Part shown: piece after piece, positions 53,400 through 64,000 of the stretch
Layout: every line of letters begins with the position of its first letter
How positions within the stretch are numbered: position 1 is the first letter of the stretch
NCBI GenBank assembly: GCA_016648135.1
Contig: JADDOH010023116.1
Coordinates: 248,001 to 312,000 of the forward strand
Direction of reading: 5' to 3'
Source of the DNA: Agrypnia vestita
Lineage: Eukaryota > Arthropoda > Insecta > Trichoptera > Phryganeidae
DNA length: 64,000 bases
Notes under the pieces: model-generated
What the model saw: the letters and a program-made list of their open reading frames with translations, nothing else
Told to the model about the DNA's origin: nothing
Database searches by the model: none
Translations under genes and position numbers: made by a program

Positions 53400-53920
53400 C
53401 TCGAAAAAATAAGATTTTGTATGCAGACACATTGGATTCCAAATAACAACGGAAATATTTAAATGGGCAACAAAGCAATATATTGATGGATACCCGGTGT
53501 CTCTGGCAGGCCAAACTCTAAAGTCCTGTAGCAACATTAAATATCTTGGTCACATTATATGTGACAACTTATGTTACATACACATTAAGCATATGGAAAG
53601 ACAGATAAGAGCTATTAGTGTAAGATCCAACATTAGAATATAAGTTTTCTAGATGCAGTAAAAGTGAAAAGATACCTTTTTGTTGCTTATTGCACAAATT
53701 TATTCAACGGTGAGCCATGGTGCATACACACACTGCGGTCATATAGCTCTATGTGAATGCAATACAACAATGCTTCAGGATATTGCTCGGTCTACCCTTT
53801 CATTGCAGAGCACAGGGTCCATGGCTTTACTCCCCAAAGATTGAAGATAGGTAATACAAGGATGAGGATGTAGGTGTCTAGCAATTCCATTAATCAAGCA
53901 GCTGCTAAATGGTTTGACTA
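53400..53920 (+). pseudogene. LINE RT post-palm remnant
   Basis: Plus-strand reading: DGYPVSLAGQTLKSC, NIKYLGHIICDNL, HMERQIRAISVRSNIRI (53490-53640), then frame-shifted KDTFLLLIAQIYSTV-like and later pieces around 53680-53840. KYLGHII-D-L followed by RQ-R and RSNILI is the usual sequence after the RT palm in several insect LINEs. Decayed, with no tail identified. Confidence 0.6.
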
Positions 53921-54011
53921 TTTATACTATATTTTCTATTTTTAATTTTGACATTTTTTTTCTTTTCCTTTCTAATTTTACTTGTATGATTTTTCTATTA
54001 TTACTTTATGT

Positions 54012-54435
54012 ATACAGGGTGTCCTGTATCTCGACATCAAGCCGAAATCGGGTGTTAGGCCGAGTCATAATATTTATCAGAAAATATGTAATAAATCTAA
54101 GTCATTATAAGTATTTAAAAAAAATCAAAAAAATCCACACCCTGTGACGGTCTTTTCACTCTTGTCTACAAATCTTTATTTTTCTTCATTTTTTTATTAT
54201 TATGTAATCCTGAATAATGCATCTGTAAACTTTTGTCCAAAATTCAAAGCTAACTCCTCCAGCTTGGAAGAAAATGTCACTTTTTGACCAAACCAAGTAT
54301 TCAAAATCAATACTTTGCTCAGTTTTAACTGACTGTTTTTAAATTTTTTAAAAAAAATATTTTTCTGATAACTATTATGACTTGGTCTATTACCAGATTT
54401 CGGCTTGACGTCGAGATTCGGGCACTCTGTATATC
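54012..54435. mobile_element. MITE with about 75-bp inverted ends
   Basis: TATACAGGGTGTCCTGTATC, TCGACATCAAGCCGAAATC and GTCATAATATTTATCAG at the left match, in reverse, CTGATAACTATTATGAC, GATTTCGGCTTGACGTCGAG and GGGCACTCTGTATAT at the right. Length is about 420 bp. The interior is AT-rich and without coding. ACAGGGTG ends are common among insect Tc1/mariner-derived MITEs. Confidence 0.82.
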
Positions 54436-54850
54436 TATATGGCAAGGCAAGAATCCATTGTCATACTAGCTGAAATAAAGACATATTATTATTCACATGT
54501 AAAACAAATTACCACATATCTTCAAAATATATTTTTATACAAAAAATATATGTTCAAGCCAACTATTCTTCAGCTCGTTTCAGGTATGCTTTTTGCACGA
54601 TTCGACTGTTCAAATATTAATGGATGGATTGACGTGTGTTTGAAGATCGGCTGAGGAAAAATAACGTTACTGTTATGTAGGCAAAGCGCTTTCGTATTCT
54701 CTGACCATAATCGGATGGTGTGTTTGTTTTGCAGAAGTTTCAATCAGCAGCCAAGTAAGAGGATGGCGTGTATCGTTGATGGAAAAATACGTCACATGTG
54801 AACGTTTGCATGTGACGTATTGTGAAACTGGAAACAAAACTGCTACCAAT
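54436..54850. other. Nothing recognised; one small hairpin
   Basis: AATACGTCACATG (54786) against CATGTGACGTATT (54811) forms a 13-bp hairpin. The 71-codon frame starting at 54439 has no recognised family. Confidence 0.5.
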
Positions 54851-55036
54851 GATCTCAGGCTTTCACGGCCGCTCAGAACCTTCTATGTGTAGTTTTCTGG
54901 GATGTTCTGCTGTGTATACCTGACCTCTCTGGCTGAGGTTTCGACATCAGCCTTGATGATGGACCCTGCAATGGGATACAAAACGTCGGCCAGAAAGCTC
55001 AGATATACCAAGCAGAATATCCCAAAAAATTATACA
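54851..55036. mobile_element. PLE-like inverted pair, family A copy 3, degenerate
   Basis: GATCTCAGGCTTTCACGGCC and TTTTCTGGGATGTTCTGC at the left, GCAGAATATCCCAAAAAATT at the right. The plus motif has TTGATGA for CTGATGA and CAAA for GAAA, keeping the stem and ACGTC (54954-54987). The minus motif has lost stem II entirely (CTGATG then TCGAAACC). Both motifs should be inactive. Confidence 0.65.
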
Positions 55037-56390
55037 CAGATCTGATGTGAACAAGTTCTTGTGTGATTGAAAATCAAAACAAGAAAAGTAAAATGCATTG
55101 AATAGATTTCTAGGATTACATATTACTCTTGATAACATTATTTCTGTAAGGCATGCATTTGAAATGTTAAATCAATAATTTGTGTACGCCGAAATTAAAT
55201 AACAACATAAATAAAATTTATAGTACTTTGAATACAATACAATATAACACATCTTTTATGGTAAACTTTAATGGGATTATTGAATCGCATCAAAAGACAT
55301 GAAAGGGATTATAATTAAATATGTCATTCTTTTGTAATGTTAAATGTAAATAAATATATACAAAAGACACAGAATTTGCCAAACATCAAAGTAAATGCGA
55401 AATATTACAACTTTATTTATATTACAATTATCATATCATAGAAAGCAAATTAAAAAAAATATTCATCATTAAGTCTAATCTAATATTTTAGTTAAAATGT
55501 ACTTTTAAATTATGTTTTTCTATACAAGCTATATTTTTTCTAAATTGAAAATTATTTATCTGCTTTTCTGAAAAATAACAGAAAAATACGATTATTCCAT
55601 GATTTTGGTTTTTAGTAGGTTATCCATGATATCTAATTTATTCTATTCTCAGATATTCATTGGAATATTCATACGGTATTTATCGTAGAATAAGGAATAT
55701 TTTTTCTTTAAAATTAAACTTAGTGTATTTATATTTAGCCATTTATATATTCTGTAAGTGACTTTATTTTTCTGTTGTTTCGTAGCAATCAGTGTTCACA
55801 CAGAATATAATTTCCCTGAGGATCGCAGTACAAAATTCAAATAAAATCTAAAAAATTCAAACAAGTTCTATCTATCAAATCTATCTCAAGTGTATCTAGT
55901 CAGAAAATATATTTCTTTTAATAGTAGGCACTCATAAAAGTTTAAGCACCCATTGTCTAGACGATGTAAAAAGGTCTTTTAATCTTCACTACTTACAAAT
56001 ATTTATGTTAGTTACATATTCATTATTGGTAAGAAATTGAATTTTGCTTTATGAAGATTTAATAAATTCTACAAAATTTTCAGATCTAAAGTCATATACA
56101 TGTATAGATATATTATAATATGTAATATAATACTCCATTGGAAAATATTTTATCTTCATTGAAAATAAGCTTGCCTTCTAAAAAAAACGATGCAAATGTG
56201 TTATTATAATAATAAATAAATATGCAGCTTCAAGGCTTTTGACAATATTGAAAGCATAAATCAATTATAAGCCGCAAAAAATATTCAAACGTCAAAGGCG
56301 AGATGAAAAAGATATGTATATCTACTATGACCCATAATTTACGAAAATACTTTCTTAGATGTGAATTTACCATCGGGAGTAAGTAGAGAG
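55037..56390. other. AT-rich stretch, nothing recognised
   Basis: About 1.35 kb without recognisable frame, repeat or RNA. Confidence 0.45.
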
Positions 56391-56394
56391 GATA

Positions 56395-57020
56395 TAGCAC
56401 AGCTGACACAGATTCTCGCCTCATCCACATTCATACATCTTTGCACACAAGCTCGACGATTGTTGAGGCTCCTAACAGGATCATCCACCATTATCTGGTT
56501 AAACCGGTCATGTCACGTCTTCCGCGGTCACCCATAACCTCGTCATATATTTTTCTTACCATTCTTTCCTCATTCATGCGCTGAACATGCCCAATCCATC
56601 TGATCGACCCATTTTTAAAACCATTAACTATGCTAAGATCAGCTTTACATTCTTCCCCAATATCTTCATTCTTTAATCTATCAAAAGTGGATTTGGAACA
56701 CATACGTTTAAGTGATCTCGTTTACACTGCATTTAGTCTACTTTCGTTCCTCTTCTAGCAGCTCCAGGTTTCACTTCCATACATCGTGTTGGTACAAAAT
56801 TTTTATCGTTTACCGCTAGTCTTGACATATTTCTGTTAGAAATGATTGCATTCAAAGGACTGCTCACCTTATTCCCTGTAATTACCCTCCTCAAGATATC
56901 TTTCCCAGCCTTCCCTCTTCTATCGAACATACTTCCCAAATACACAAACTCGTATACTTGTTCTGAACATTCTTTGCTTACTACATAGTATTTCACACGT
57001 TGTATTAGTTTCATCCTCAA
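56395..57020 (-). mobile_element. LINE RT C-terminal region, longest copy of the RRACMRR family
   Basis: The minus-strand frame 56733-57020 reads YEFVYLGSMFDRRGKAGKDI, LRRVITGNKVSSPLNAII and MSRLAVNDKNFVPTRC. The next frame (56491-56703) reads RLKNEDIGEECK, GSIRWIGHVQRMNEERMVRK. The end of the protein follows near 56395-56460 (RRACVQRCMNVDEARIC-like). These are the usual blocks after the palm in an RTE-like insect LINE. Frame breaks lie between the parts. The microsatellite tail is missing. Confidence 0.8.
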
Positions 57021-57364
57021 AGGTTATCGTATATAAAATTTTACTTTTTGCACTAAAATATTATACTTTTAATTACATTTATTTAATTAAAATATAAAAT
57101 ATACATTTCATACATACATTCACACATAAAATATACATACATACATAAGATAAAAACGCTTTAACTGTATAACAATGATATCAAAAAGAATATGATTATT
57201 AAACTTGTTCATAAAATATAGTATTCAGGTCTATTAATCACATGAAAATGTATGTGTAGATGCTTGAATGAAATAAAAATGAAGGAAGAAAGAAACGTTG
57301 TATCTAATGTAAAAAAATTATGTTGATTATATATTTAAAAAAACTTATATTATAAAAATGATAT
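57021..57364. other. AT-rich stretch with a CATACATA run
   Basis: ACATACATTCACACATAAAA and CATACATACATA low complexity at 57110-57145. Nothing else was recognised. Confidence 0.5.
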
Positions 57365-57960
57365 TGTCACGGGACGTGACTTCGAGAGATAAATGTAAAT
57401 ACTGGAAATTAATTTAAAGTTTAATTTATTACCTAAGAAAGTTACTGGATACGAGTTAAATTTAAGTACCATTCTTAATTTACAGTCACTGAATGTCTCC
57501 AGAATATTTTACACACTGTTATTGCACTGTTCCTTAATTTGTAGTAAATTTCTAGTAAACTCCGTTCAATGTTCGTTCGTTAAAATATTTCTCGCCCCGG
57601 TATTCCTATATTTATTCATCGTCGCTGGTATGTACGCTGACTTGGTCACATTGTATTCGCTCTGTTACTAGTATCGTATGTTGTAAAATTACCGTCACGA
57701 ATCACTGATCACGCTGGTTCTAACGCTGAGTCGCACTTGTTATCGTCACAAATGAATGAATGACCGTGTTGTGTGATGCCTTTTATAGATAAATTCCTTT
57801 AAGAGATCTGTTCTAGAAATTACGAGAGGCTCGTAGAACGTTTTAGACTATTCCAAAGTAGTGTTTCAGTGTGTAATGGAATATTATGGAATCTTCGAGA
57901 GTACGGTAACGAATGACTGACCCCGCGTTGATAGATGCCGTTTTCTTGTTCTCTGTGTGG
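57365..57960 (-). mobile_element. Solo LTR, reversed
   Basis: Begins TGTCACGGGACGTGACTTCG, the reverse complement of the LTR end at 39571-39584. It keeps in reverse order the AATAAATT signal, GGAACAGTGCAATAACAGTG, GATCAGTGATTCGTGAC and the TATA box CTATAAAAGGC (minus strand, about 57778-57791). The far end is not sharply defined and I found no matching target duplication for the ATAT at 57361-57364. Confidence 0.65.
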
Positions 57961-58860
57961 CTTTAAGAAGATATTTTAAAGCCAAACATGAAAATTAACA
58001 CATACGTATTTAACTTAGAGGCATAAATGATTTAACATTCGATAAAGATTTTACCGAAAAGTTGTGAAAAAATTCTATCAAAATGTGTAGGGGGTAAAAT
58101 TTTCGTATGCGCGTATTGTTTATTTTGTTTCTCTTTTGCTTGGTAAACCTCGGGGGAATTTTTTGCGTGAAGACTAATTACTCAGAAAAAGCAGTTAGAA
58201 AAATAAACAATGACAAACGGAAGCGTAAAATGGGTAAAAATAAATTAAATAAAGCTAACTGTAAATAAAACAAAATGTAACACTTTTTTATATTGTATTT
58301 TTTAGAGTTGTATCAAATAATCTTATAAAACAAGTAAACAAAAAATAACGGAAAAAAATATACGAAATTGTTTTTATTTACATAAGCCACAGAGTATTAA
58401 ATTATACAAAGATGATAAACCTCTTTTCTCTGGTTGGGTCAAATAAAATCCGTTACCGATGAGAAGAGATTTTTTCTTGTATTTCGATATTCAACAATTT
58501 TAGATAAAATTTACAGTTGTACTTGACCTAATGTATATGTTTACTTCAGTATTTTGCTAATTTTGAAAAATATATTACAAAGTTTACTTGTTTTAAAAAA
58601 TATGATTTTAATAATTAATAAATTATTCGTATAAATTCTAGTACTTTGTTAAATTTATTTCTTTTGTTGTTCAACGTTATAAAAATAAGATACCTACGTC
58701 ATTCGGCGCTGCATTATGGATACTAAAATTCCGTCAAATTTTTAATGTAATACATTACTGTATTTTATGTAACTTAGTATTTCTTTTCAAGAACTTTTTT
58801 CAACATTGAATTATACTTTCATAATCTATTTACAAAAAATTGAATTTCAATTCATCTGAC
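57961..58860. other. AT-rich stretch, nothing recognised
   Basis: No recognisable features. Confidence 0.45.
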
Positions 58861-59320
58861 CTCATTTGGCACAGTAAATTTTTAGGATCGTTTGTCTTCC
58901 CTCATTTCTCTGACCTCCTCCCGGTGTCAATGTGCATTATATAACATTGAACGCCACCCTTACAAATTGTGCAAAATTACTTTTTAGGTTCCTGCACAAA
59001 CATGGGCACTCCCCATTACTTTATTTTACTAGGTAAATGTATAATACATTATATTAAATGTTTCGCTCCTAATTTTGCAAAGTTATCCATTAAGACCCCA
59101 TTCTCTATGACCCTGATCAAAACACGCACTCCCCTCTATATAAATGTGTATTAAATTGTGTATTATCCGAAATAAATTTTATTCAGTTATTCTCCAAGGC
59201 CCAGAAGTAAATAAAACATATCCATAACTCCACCCTTTCCGGATATCTCACCCGCCCCATCTCCACAAAATCACAATAAAAAAAGGCAATTCCGGGTAAT
59301 GCCGGGTACGGCTAGTAAGT
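58861..59320 (+). repeat. Probable non-autonomous element ending CCGGGTACGGCTAGT
   Basis: The end AATTCCGGGTAATGCCGGGT then ACGGCTAGT (59290-59315) resembles the CAACGCCGGGTACGAACAAC end of the foldback element at 12303. The body is C-rich on the plus strand (CTCACCCGCCCCATCTCCAC, CGCACTCCCCTCTATATAAA). The left limit is unclear. No real ORF. Confidence 0.35.
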
Positions 59321-59584
59321 AAGCTAAGCTAAGTAATTGTACGTAAAAAGAGGTTCGGTACCCGAATCAACAGAAATGTTTTCAGTGAGTCGGGTCATGA
59401 TTAATCACCGTCATTGTCTCCAAGCAATTGAATATACACTTACGAAACTGTGAATGAATATATTTATATTAAATCAAATTATTAACAGATAAAATCAGAA
59501 GAATTATAAACAAAATGAAAAATAACAAAGTAACATTTTTGAACTCCTTGATATTTCGATGAAACTCGATTTTAGAAATTTAGT

Positions 59585-60150
59585 ACTTTTTGCAAAGGCG
59601 ATTGTTTTTGCTAATGCTAATGCACTGTTACTATAGGCGACCGCGGCCAGTGATTCTGTGTCGATCGTATTTGTAACTAAATGACTGCTTCGCGGCTAAT
59701 GTTCGTTACTGTCCGGCCACGGTCAGTGCTTGCGTAAAAGTAATTTTAAATGTTGAAAATATGTATAATTGAATTTTATAAAAAAAATGGAACTGGTCTG
59801 TTGTATTAAAATTTCACTAAACCGAACAATATAATCAATTACATCCATTTTGTTACAGTTACCTTGCAGCAATTATTAAAATGCATGATTTTTATATTAA
59901 AAAAATTAACAATGGTTTTTTAAATGTATCTACAAGTATTATTATTATATTATATATATAAATAAGCCTGAAATGTAAATAAATATGGACGTCTTTATAA
60001 TCATAATTTTTTTTTGAATAAGTGACAAAAGTTTCGATTCTGAGTTCTGGATTCAGAATCTTCAGAATCGCAGCCAGTGTTCGTTACTGTCAGTGCATGC
60101 GTAAAAGTAATTTTTCAATGTTGAAAATATAATTGAATTTTATCAAAAAA
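59585..60150 (+). repeat. Imperfect direct repeat pair
   Basis: GTGTTCGTTACTGT, CAGTGC-TGCGTAAAAGTAAT and ATGTTGAAAATAT...ATAATTGAATTTTAT occur at 59700-59780 and 60076-60142, about 370 bp apart. The first copy is preceded by a GC-richer patch (59630-59730). Non-coding. Confidence 0.65.
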
Positions 60151-60824
60151 CTCGGAACATGGACCACACAAAGCTCATCTATATTTCGGTATTTTTTCTT
60201 ACTAGCAATAAAGATTGTACATGCTGGGTTCTTGCAATGGCAGCGGAATTTAATGATGTACGTTTTTTTTTACTTTGACAATTTTTGTGTTCTGAAGGTA
60301 AATCTTCTTATTTATTACAGAGTGCATTTTGATCATATTATAGTTCATTTTAATATTTTTATGAATAGTTTTTAGTAAGTATTAGAAATAATATTTTTCT
60401 TAGTATGTATGTTTTAAATGAAAGAATATGTAGGTAGCTTTTACTTTTCTTATTTATCAAATAGACGTACGTCAGCAGCAACAGGAAATATCAATTACCA
60501 AAAGTATTCCCATCTCGACACGAGTCACAGCCTACTGAACTGGAATGAACCATAATAGGGTAATTTCACTTTTTTTCAAATAGAAAAATCTTAACTTAGG
60601 TTTAGGAAATACTTTTATGAAAATTTTTAAATAATCACCATTATTAATTCCCGCCAAAACAATTTTTTTGCAAGTGACGTCATTTATCATTTTTTGTCAA
60701 TCTGACAATCTGACCATGTGACCTTTAATACGTAACAACACATTCGCGAATTATTATTATTATTATTTTTATATTATTGAAAAAAATATAATAAGTTTTT
60801 TATATTAATTTCTTACCTTTTTAG

Positions 60825-60913
60825 CATTTGGTGCCTCGAATTTCTGCACTTACATATTTCATATTGCTAGAGCCGTGAAGCCAATGAAGCCAACATTAAG
60901 GAATCAATTTTCG
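60825..60913 (+). other. Candidate exon A (possibly 5' untranslated)
   Basis: A pyrimidine-rich tract and AG (TTTCTTACCTTTTTAG, ending 60824) precede 89 bases that end at a consensus donor (TTTTCG/GTAAGT, GT at 60914). One frame is open through it (FGASNFCTYIFHIARAVKP...). No family was recognised. It could be a 5' exon of a host gene; evidence is splice-like signals only. Confidence 0.22.
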
Positions 60914-61055
60914 GTAAGTTATCGGATTTCCTCGTGAAAATCCGTCGTCCATTATTTTGAATGTGTTCTTAAATAGTTTACTTTATTAAAATAGGTTACA
61001 GACACCACAAAATCTGTATAAACACTAAGCAAACACGAGTAAAAACAAAGCGAAG

Positions 61056-61128
61056 ATGAATAGTGACCAAAGTGATGAAATAAATTTCAACACCATAGAA
61101 TATACCTACGCTTTATCTATACTTCCTG
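61056..61128 (+). CDS. Candidate first coding exon (25 codons), unproven
   Basis: ATG at 61056 in a purine-rich context (AAGCGAAGATGA) opens MNSDQSDEINFNTIEYTYAL and reaches a donor-like CCTG/GTAAAT (GT at 61129). A possible acceptor (TTACAG, 61001) lies upstream, about 90 bp after the donor of candidate exon A, a normal insect intron size. The peptide is unknown to me and no downstream exon was found in the window, so this remains a weak proposal. Confidence 0.2.
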
Positions 61129-61130
61129 GT

Positions 61131-62030
61131 AAATGACATAATGATCAATGAAATCGCGTTTTAATGGAATCGTATTTTTCAAGATTTTTATTATTAAAAG
61201 TATAAATGAAATTATTATCCCACATCATCTTTACTGTGTTAGAAAATATAATTTATTTTTCTGAATCTAATTTATTTTCATAGATATCTGTAAAATGTAT
61301 AATTACTCTATTGTATCGTTGAGGGAATACGATAATATAATACACTGAGCACATTTTTAGTAGGTAATTAAAATTAATATGAAAACGGAGAAATGCGACT
61401 GACTTTTTTATTGCTCCTAAAGTGAAAGATAAAACAATGACTTCACATATGGAGGATGGGTTTCACGTTTCGGAGAATTATTTTTCCACGTAGCGCAAAC
61501 GATCCACAATATTATGAAATTTATGATTGATGGGGCTTGTGAAAAGCCGTTACGGAATTCATTGCTTTGCAGATAAAAAGCTCGAGTAGCAATAAAAAAA
61601 TATGACTTTGCATTAAATTGAAACTTCAAATTGTTTAACAAGAACCCGCTACAAAGAAACAATTTGAGACGTTACTTGTGGTTAAAGTATAATATATTAG
61701 GTAATCTCAATTATAATTGCGTTACACGTGTCATTAAAGAATGCTATCTCCATTTGGAGGTAGTGACACTTTTTGATTGTTTTTTATGTTCAATTTTTAC
61801 AATTCACGTTAAATTTTTATAATTGTATAGTTAAATAAATTAAAAATACATTTTTCAGTTCATGATTGAAGCATGAGGCAAAATAATATCATGGTTAGAT
61901 ATTTTTATATGGACGGAAAAGTAATGACACCTGCTTTGTATACTTAACGTGCGATATCATGTTCATGGTTATTGATGTAAAATATCTTTACGCGCATCTT
62001 CCTAATTTTCGACAAGAAGTTAATTCCCAG
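61131..62030. other. AT-rich stretch, nothing recognised
   Basis: If the exon proposal at 61056 is right this would be intron. The 81- and 63-codon frames here overlap on opposite strands and match nothing known to me. Confidence 0.4.
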
Positions 62031-62115
62031 CTTGTCACAAAATCGAGTGATGAAATAAAATGACGTCACAGCCCACCTACCACCATCTTGGCTTCGACTA
62101 GCCGGCGACACCTTA
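62031..62115. promoter_or_regulatory. CRE-like and YY1/Pho-like site cluster
   Basis: AAATGACGTCACAGCCC (62061) contains a palindromic TGACGTCA, and CCACCATCTTGGCTTC (62083) contains the CCATCTTG complement of the AAGATGG core used by YY1/Pho and found in many core promoters. Both lie in a small GC-richer patch. Another TGACGTCA occurs near 60675. Motif evidence only. Confidence 0.25.
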
Positions 62116-62319
62116 TTTTGAGAAAACTCTCGAGTTGGCTAGAATTAGGAGACTTTTTAAATTCTTTCAATATCACTTAGAAATGAAAACTGATTTTATT
62201 TAAAAAAAATCTTTAGATATGTTATGGACTAAAGATTTTTGGCACGTTGGCAAATAACATTAAGCACAGCCTAGAAAATGGTATTGAGAGTTCATCATAA
62301 GAAGCCATTTCGTTTTCCT

Positions 62320-63165
62320 TCAGAAGAACTTTTCAGAGAATGTCACATCCTGGACATCAATCAAATATATTCCAAACTCCAAAAACATTCTACATTCTAA
62401 ATACAAAACTAAAAATTTGTAGCTTAGTCTCGCATATTTTTCTTCAAAAGTGAAATTCTGGCTCCATTGAAAGGGAAGAAAGCATGCACATTATATTGCA
62501 CATGACCTGTTAAAAGCCAAGATATAACGAAAATTTGAAAAACACTAATAATATGAACATTTACTTTAATCTTTTCAATTACTTTTATTTATTTTATATA
62601 TATGTGGGATATATATAACTATAGATATATTATATTCTATATATCTATATATTATATTATATATATATCTATATATAATATCTACTATGAATATATATAA
62701 ATAACAGTAGTTGAAAGTATTAAGTACATGTGCATATTTTTTCAAGATTTTTATATATATATATATATTATTCTATATCTATATTAATCGTATATAATAT
62801 AATATATATATATATATATATATCTATGATATATATCATATAAATATCTGTAATATTGAATTAACTCCGTTATTAAATTTGTTAACAATTAATTACTATT
62901 ATTAATTATTTTTTATTGGCACATGGATTTATTCATATAATAACTACTTTATATAAATAATAAATATTCTTGCACATGAACTGTACCTACTGGAAGAGGA
63001 CTATCTGCTATAATACAGTAAATTATTAGACACCAGACAGGGCGTCAAATTAATGCAGTGTTTACTTGCTGCCAAGACCCTCAGCAACGATGAAACATGC
63101 TTATATTATTTTGTGAACATTATAAAAAGATGCTACATATGAATGTGAAATAAATCTATCAATCT
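62320..63165 (+). mobile_element. LINE 3' end, second copy of the 12577 family
   Basis: AAACATTCTACATTCTAAAT, TAGTCTCGCATATTTTTCTTC, AAAGTGAAATTCTGGCTCC, GGGAAGAAAGCATGCAC, then CTGCTATAATACAGTAAATT and TTTACTTGCTGCCAAGAC follow the order of 12640-13440. Coding capacity is lost. Where the first copy has the 95-bp minisatellite, this one has TA-rich repeats (62590-62835). Confidence 0.75.
62590..62835. repeat. AT-rich dinucleotide cluster
   Basis: Several TATATA runs with ATATCTATA and self-complementary stretches, within the LINE 3' UTR. Confidence 0.85.
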
Positions 63166-63439
63166 AACTGAGATCAAACAAATAAGAAAGAATTTCAATG
63201 AACAATACACGAAACGCAATTAAAAATTAAATCACTTTTTAAATACATGCACACAAAATAAAAAATCACCTAAAAGTGTAAGTCCCTCTCCAAGCCCAAG
63301 AATTAGTTTCTTTTTGGAGAGGTACAGCGAATAAAATTTATGTATTAATTATAGTTTTAATAAAATAGAATTAAAAAAATTAATTAATTGTAAGTTGTAA
63401 TTGTAAGTAAAATAATTTTTTTTTATAACTATGAAATAA
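63166..63439. other. AT-rich, one small hairpin
   Basis: TCCCTCTCCAA (63283) pairs with TTGGAGAGG (63315). Nothing else was recognised. Confidence 0.45.
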
Positions 63440-64000
63440 CAGACACAATAAATACTATTTTATTTTATTTTATTTTCATTTATTGGTTTTCTTACAGCCA
63501 TATAATTAATCAATCTTGAAAAAAACAATAATTGATGTACAGAGTTTTGGGGGGCAATTACAGAAAACACATATAATACAATCGATCAAAATAAGACAAA
63601 CATGTCCAAAGTGAGTTTACGTTTGTGTTTCTTTATTATTTTGTTTTTGGGAAAGTTACAGCAAAACAATCTTAAAAATTTTTCCATCCACTGAATTTTA
63701 AATTTACTTTAACATACATTCATAGCGAAGGGAGGGGGAATGGGGACGGAGTAAAGGGAAGATCATGGACAATTAGTTTTGGGTGCGGTAGTGTAATATT
63801 GTTTGTTTTATGTTCTTATTGTTGCGGTTGAAAATGAATGTCAATGTGGTGATATTTTTGTGTTAACTGATTTGTGGGATCTGTCACAGACGGAGTTTTG
63901 TTTTGAGTTGGTCTTACAAAAGGGGAGATGAAAAGTAGGTGAATGTCTGTTATTGCGAGTTGGGATGTGGTAAGATATTCTTTGAAGAAGTTCCGGACTA
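63440..64000 (-). other. Possible minus-strand LINE 3' end or gene end, runs off the window
   Basis: On the minus strand a frame open from the window edge to a stop near 63820 reads VRNFFKEYLTTSQLAITDIH and further (about 60 residues). It is followed by a 3' region and an AAAATAAAATAAAATAAAAT tail (63458-63478). A frame followed by a pentanucleotide tail would fit a LINE 3' end, but I do not recognise the protein. Confidence 0.25.

Overview
The window looks like nuclear DNA of an insect or close arthropod relative. It is AT-rich and intron/intergenic-like, with no bacterial gene layout, no operons and no long host reading frame. What can be recognised is transposon debris of kinds common in insects: two cecropia-type mariner elements, RTE-like and CR1/L2/Jockey-like LINE 3' ends, tRNA-derived SINEs, solo LTRs, long-inverted-repeat MITEs and foldback elements, and ends of Penelope-like elements (PLEs). 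The species cannot be named from the sequence.

Layout. 0-5 kb: a decayed LINE split by mariner copy 1. 5-12.3 kb: a dispersed repeat, a 1.2-kb hairpin (7341-8515), a hammerhead-ribozyme-bearing hairpin with a duplicated 162-bp block (9068-10060), and a foldback element built of inverted tandem modules (11332-12303). 12.5-17.7 kb: a LINE 3' end with a 95-bp minisatellite, a fragment with Cys pairs, and a pogo-like element invaded by two RTE-like LINEs. 18-28 kb: LINE tails, a SINE, a tandem array of one non-autonomous repeat, and several GC-richer unique islands. 28.8-30.1 kb: mariner copy 2, reversed. 30-39.6 kb: LINE, solo LTRs and most of the PLE-like inverted ends with hammerhead cores. 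41.9-51.6 kb: a head-to-tail tandem duplication (units of about 5.36 and 4.31 kb) whose left edge lies inside a solo LTR and right edge inside a long-TIR MITE. 52-64 kb: LINE remnants, a MITE, a PLE end, a reversed solo LTR, a possible gene 5' end near 61 kb, and another LINE 3' end.

The most interesting signal is the set of very small hammerhead-like motifs (CUGANGA, stem II, GAAA) in which helix III is reduced to a short palindrome: ACGU, ACAUGU or ACCGGU. Such a palindrome cannot form a proper helix III within one molecule but can between two, which is the architecture known for PLE-associated hammerheads that act as dimers. At least four sequence families are present, often as head-to-head inverted pairs. 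No protein-coding host gene is demonstrated; all boundaries of decayed elements are approximate and were read by eye.
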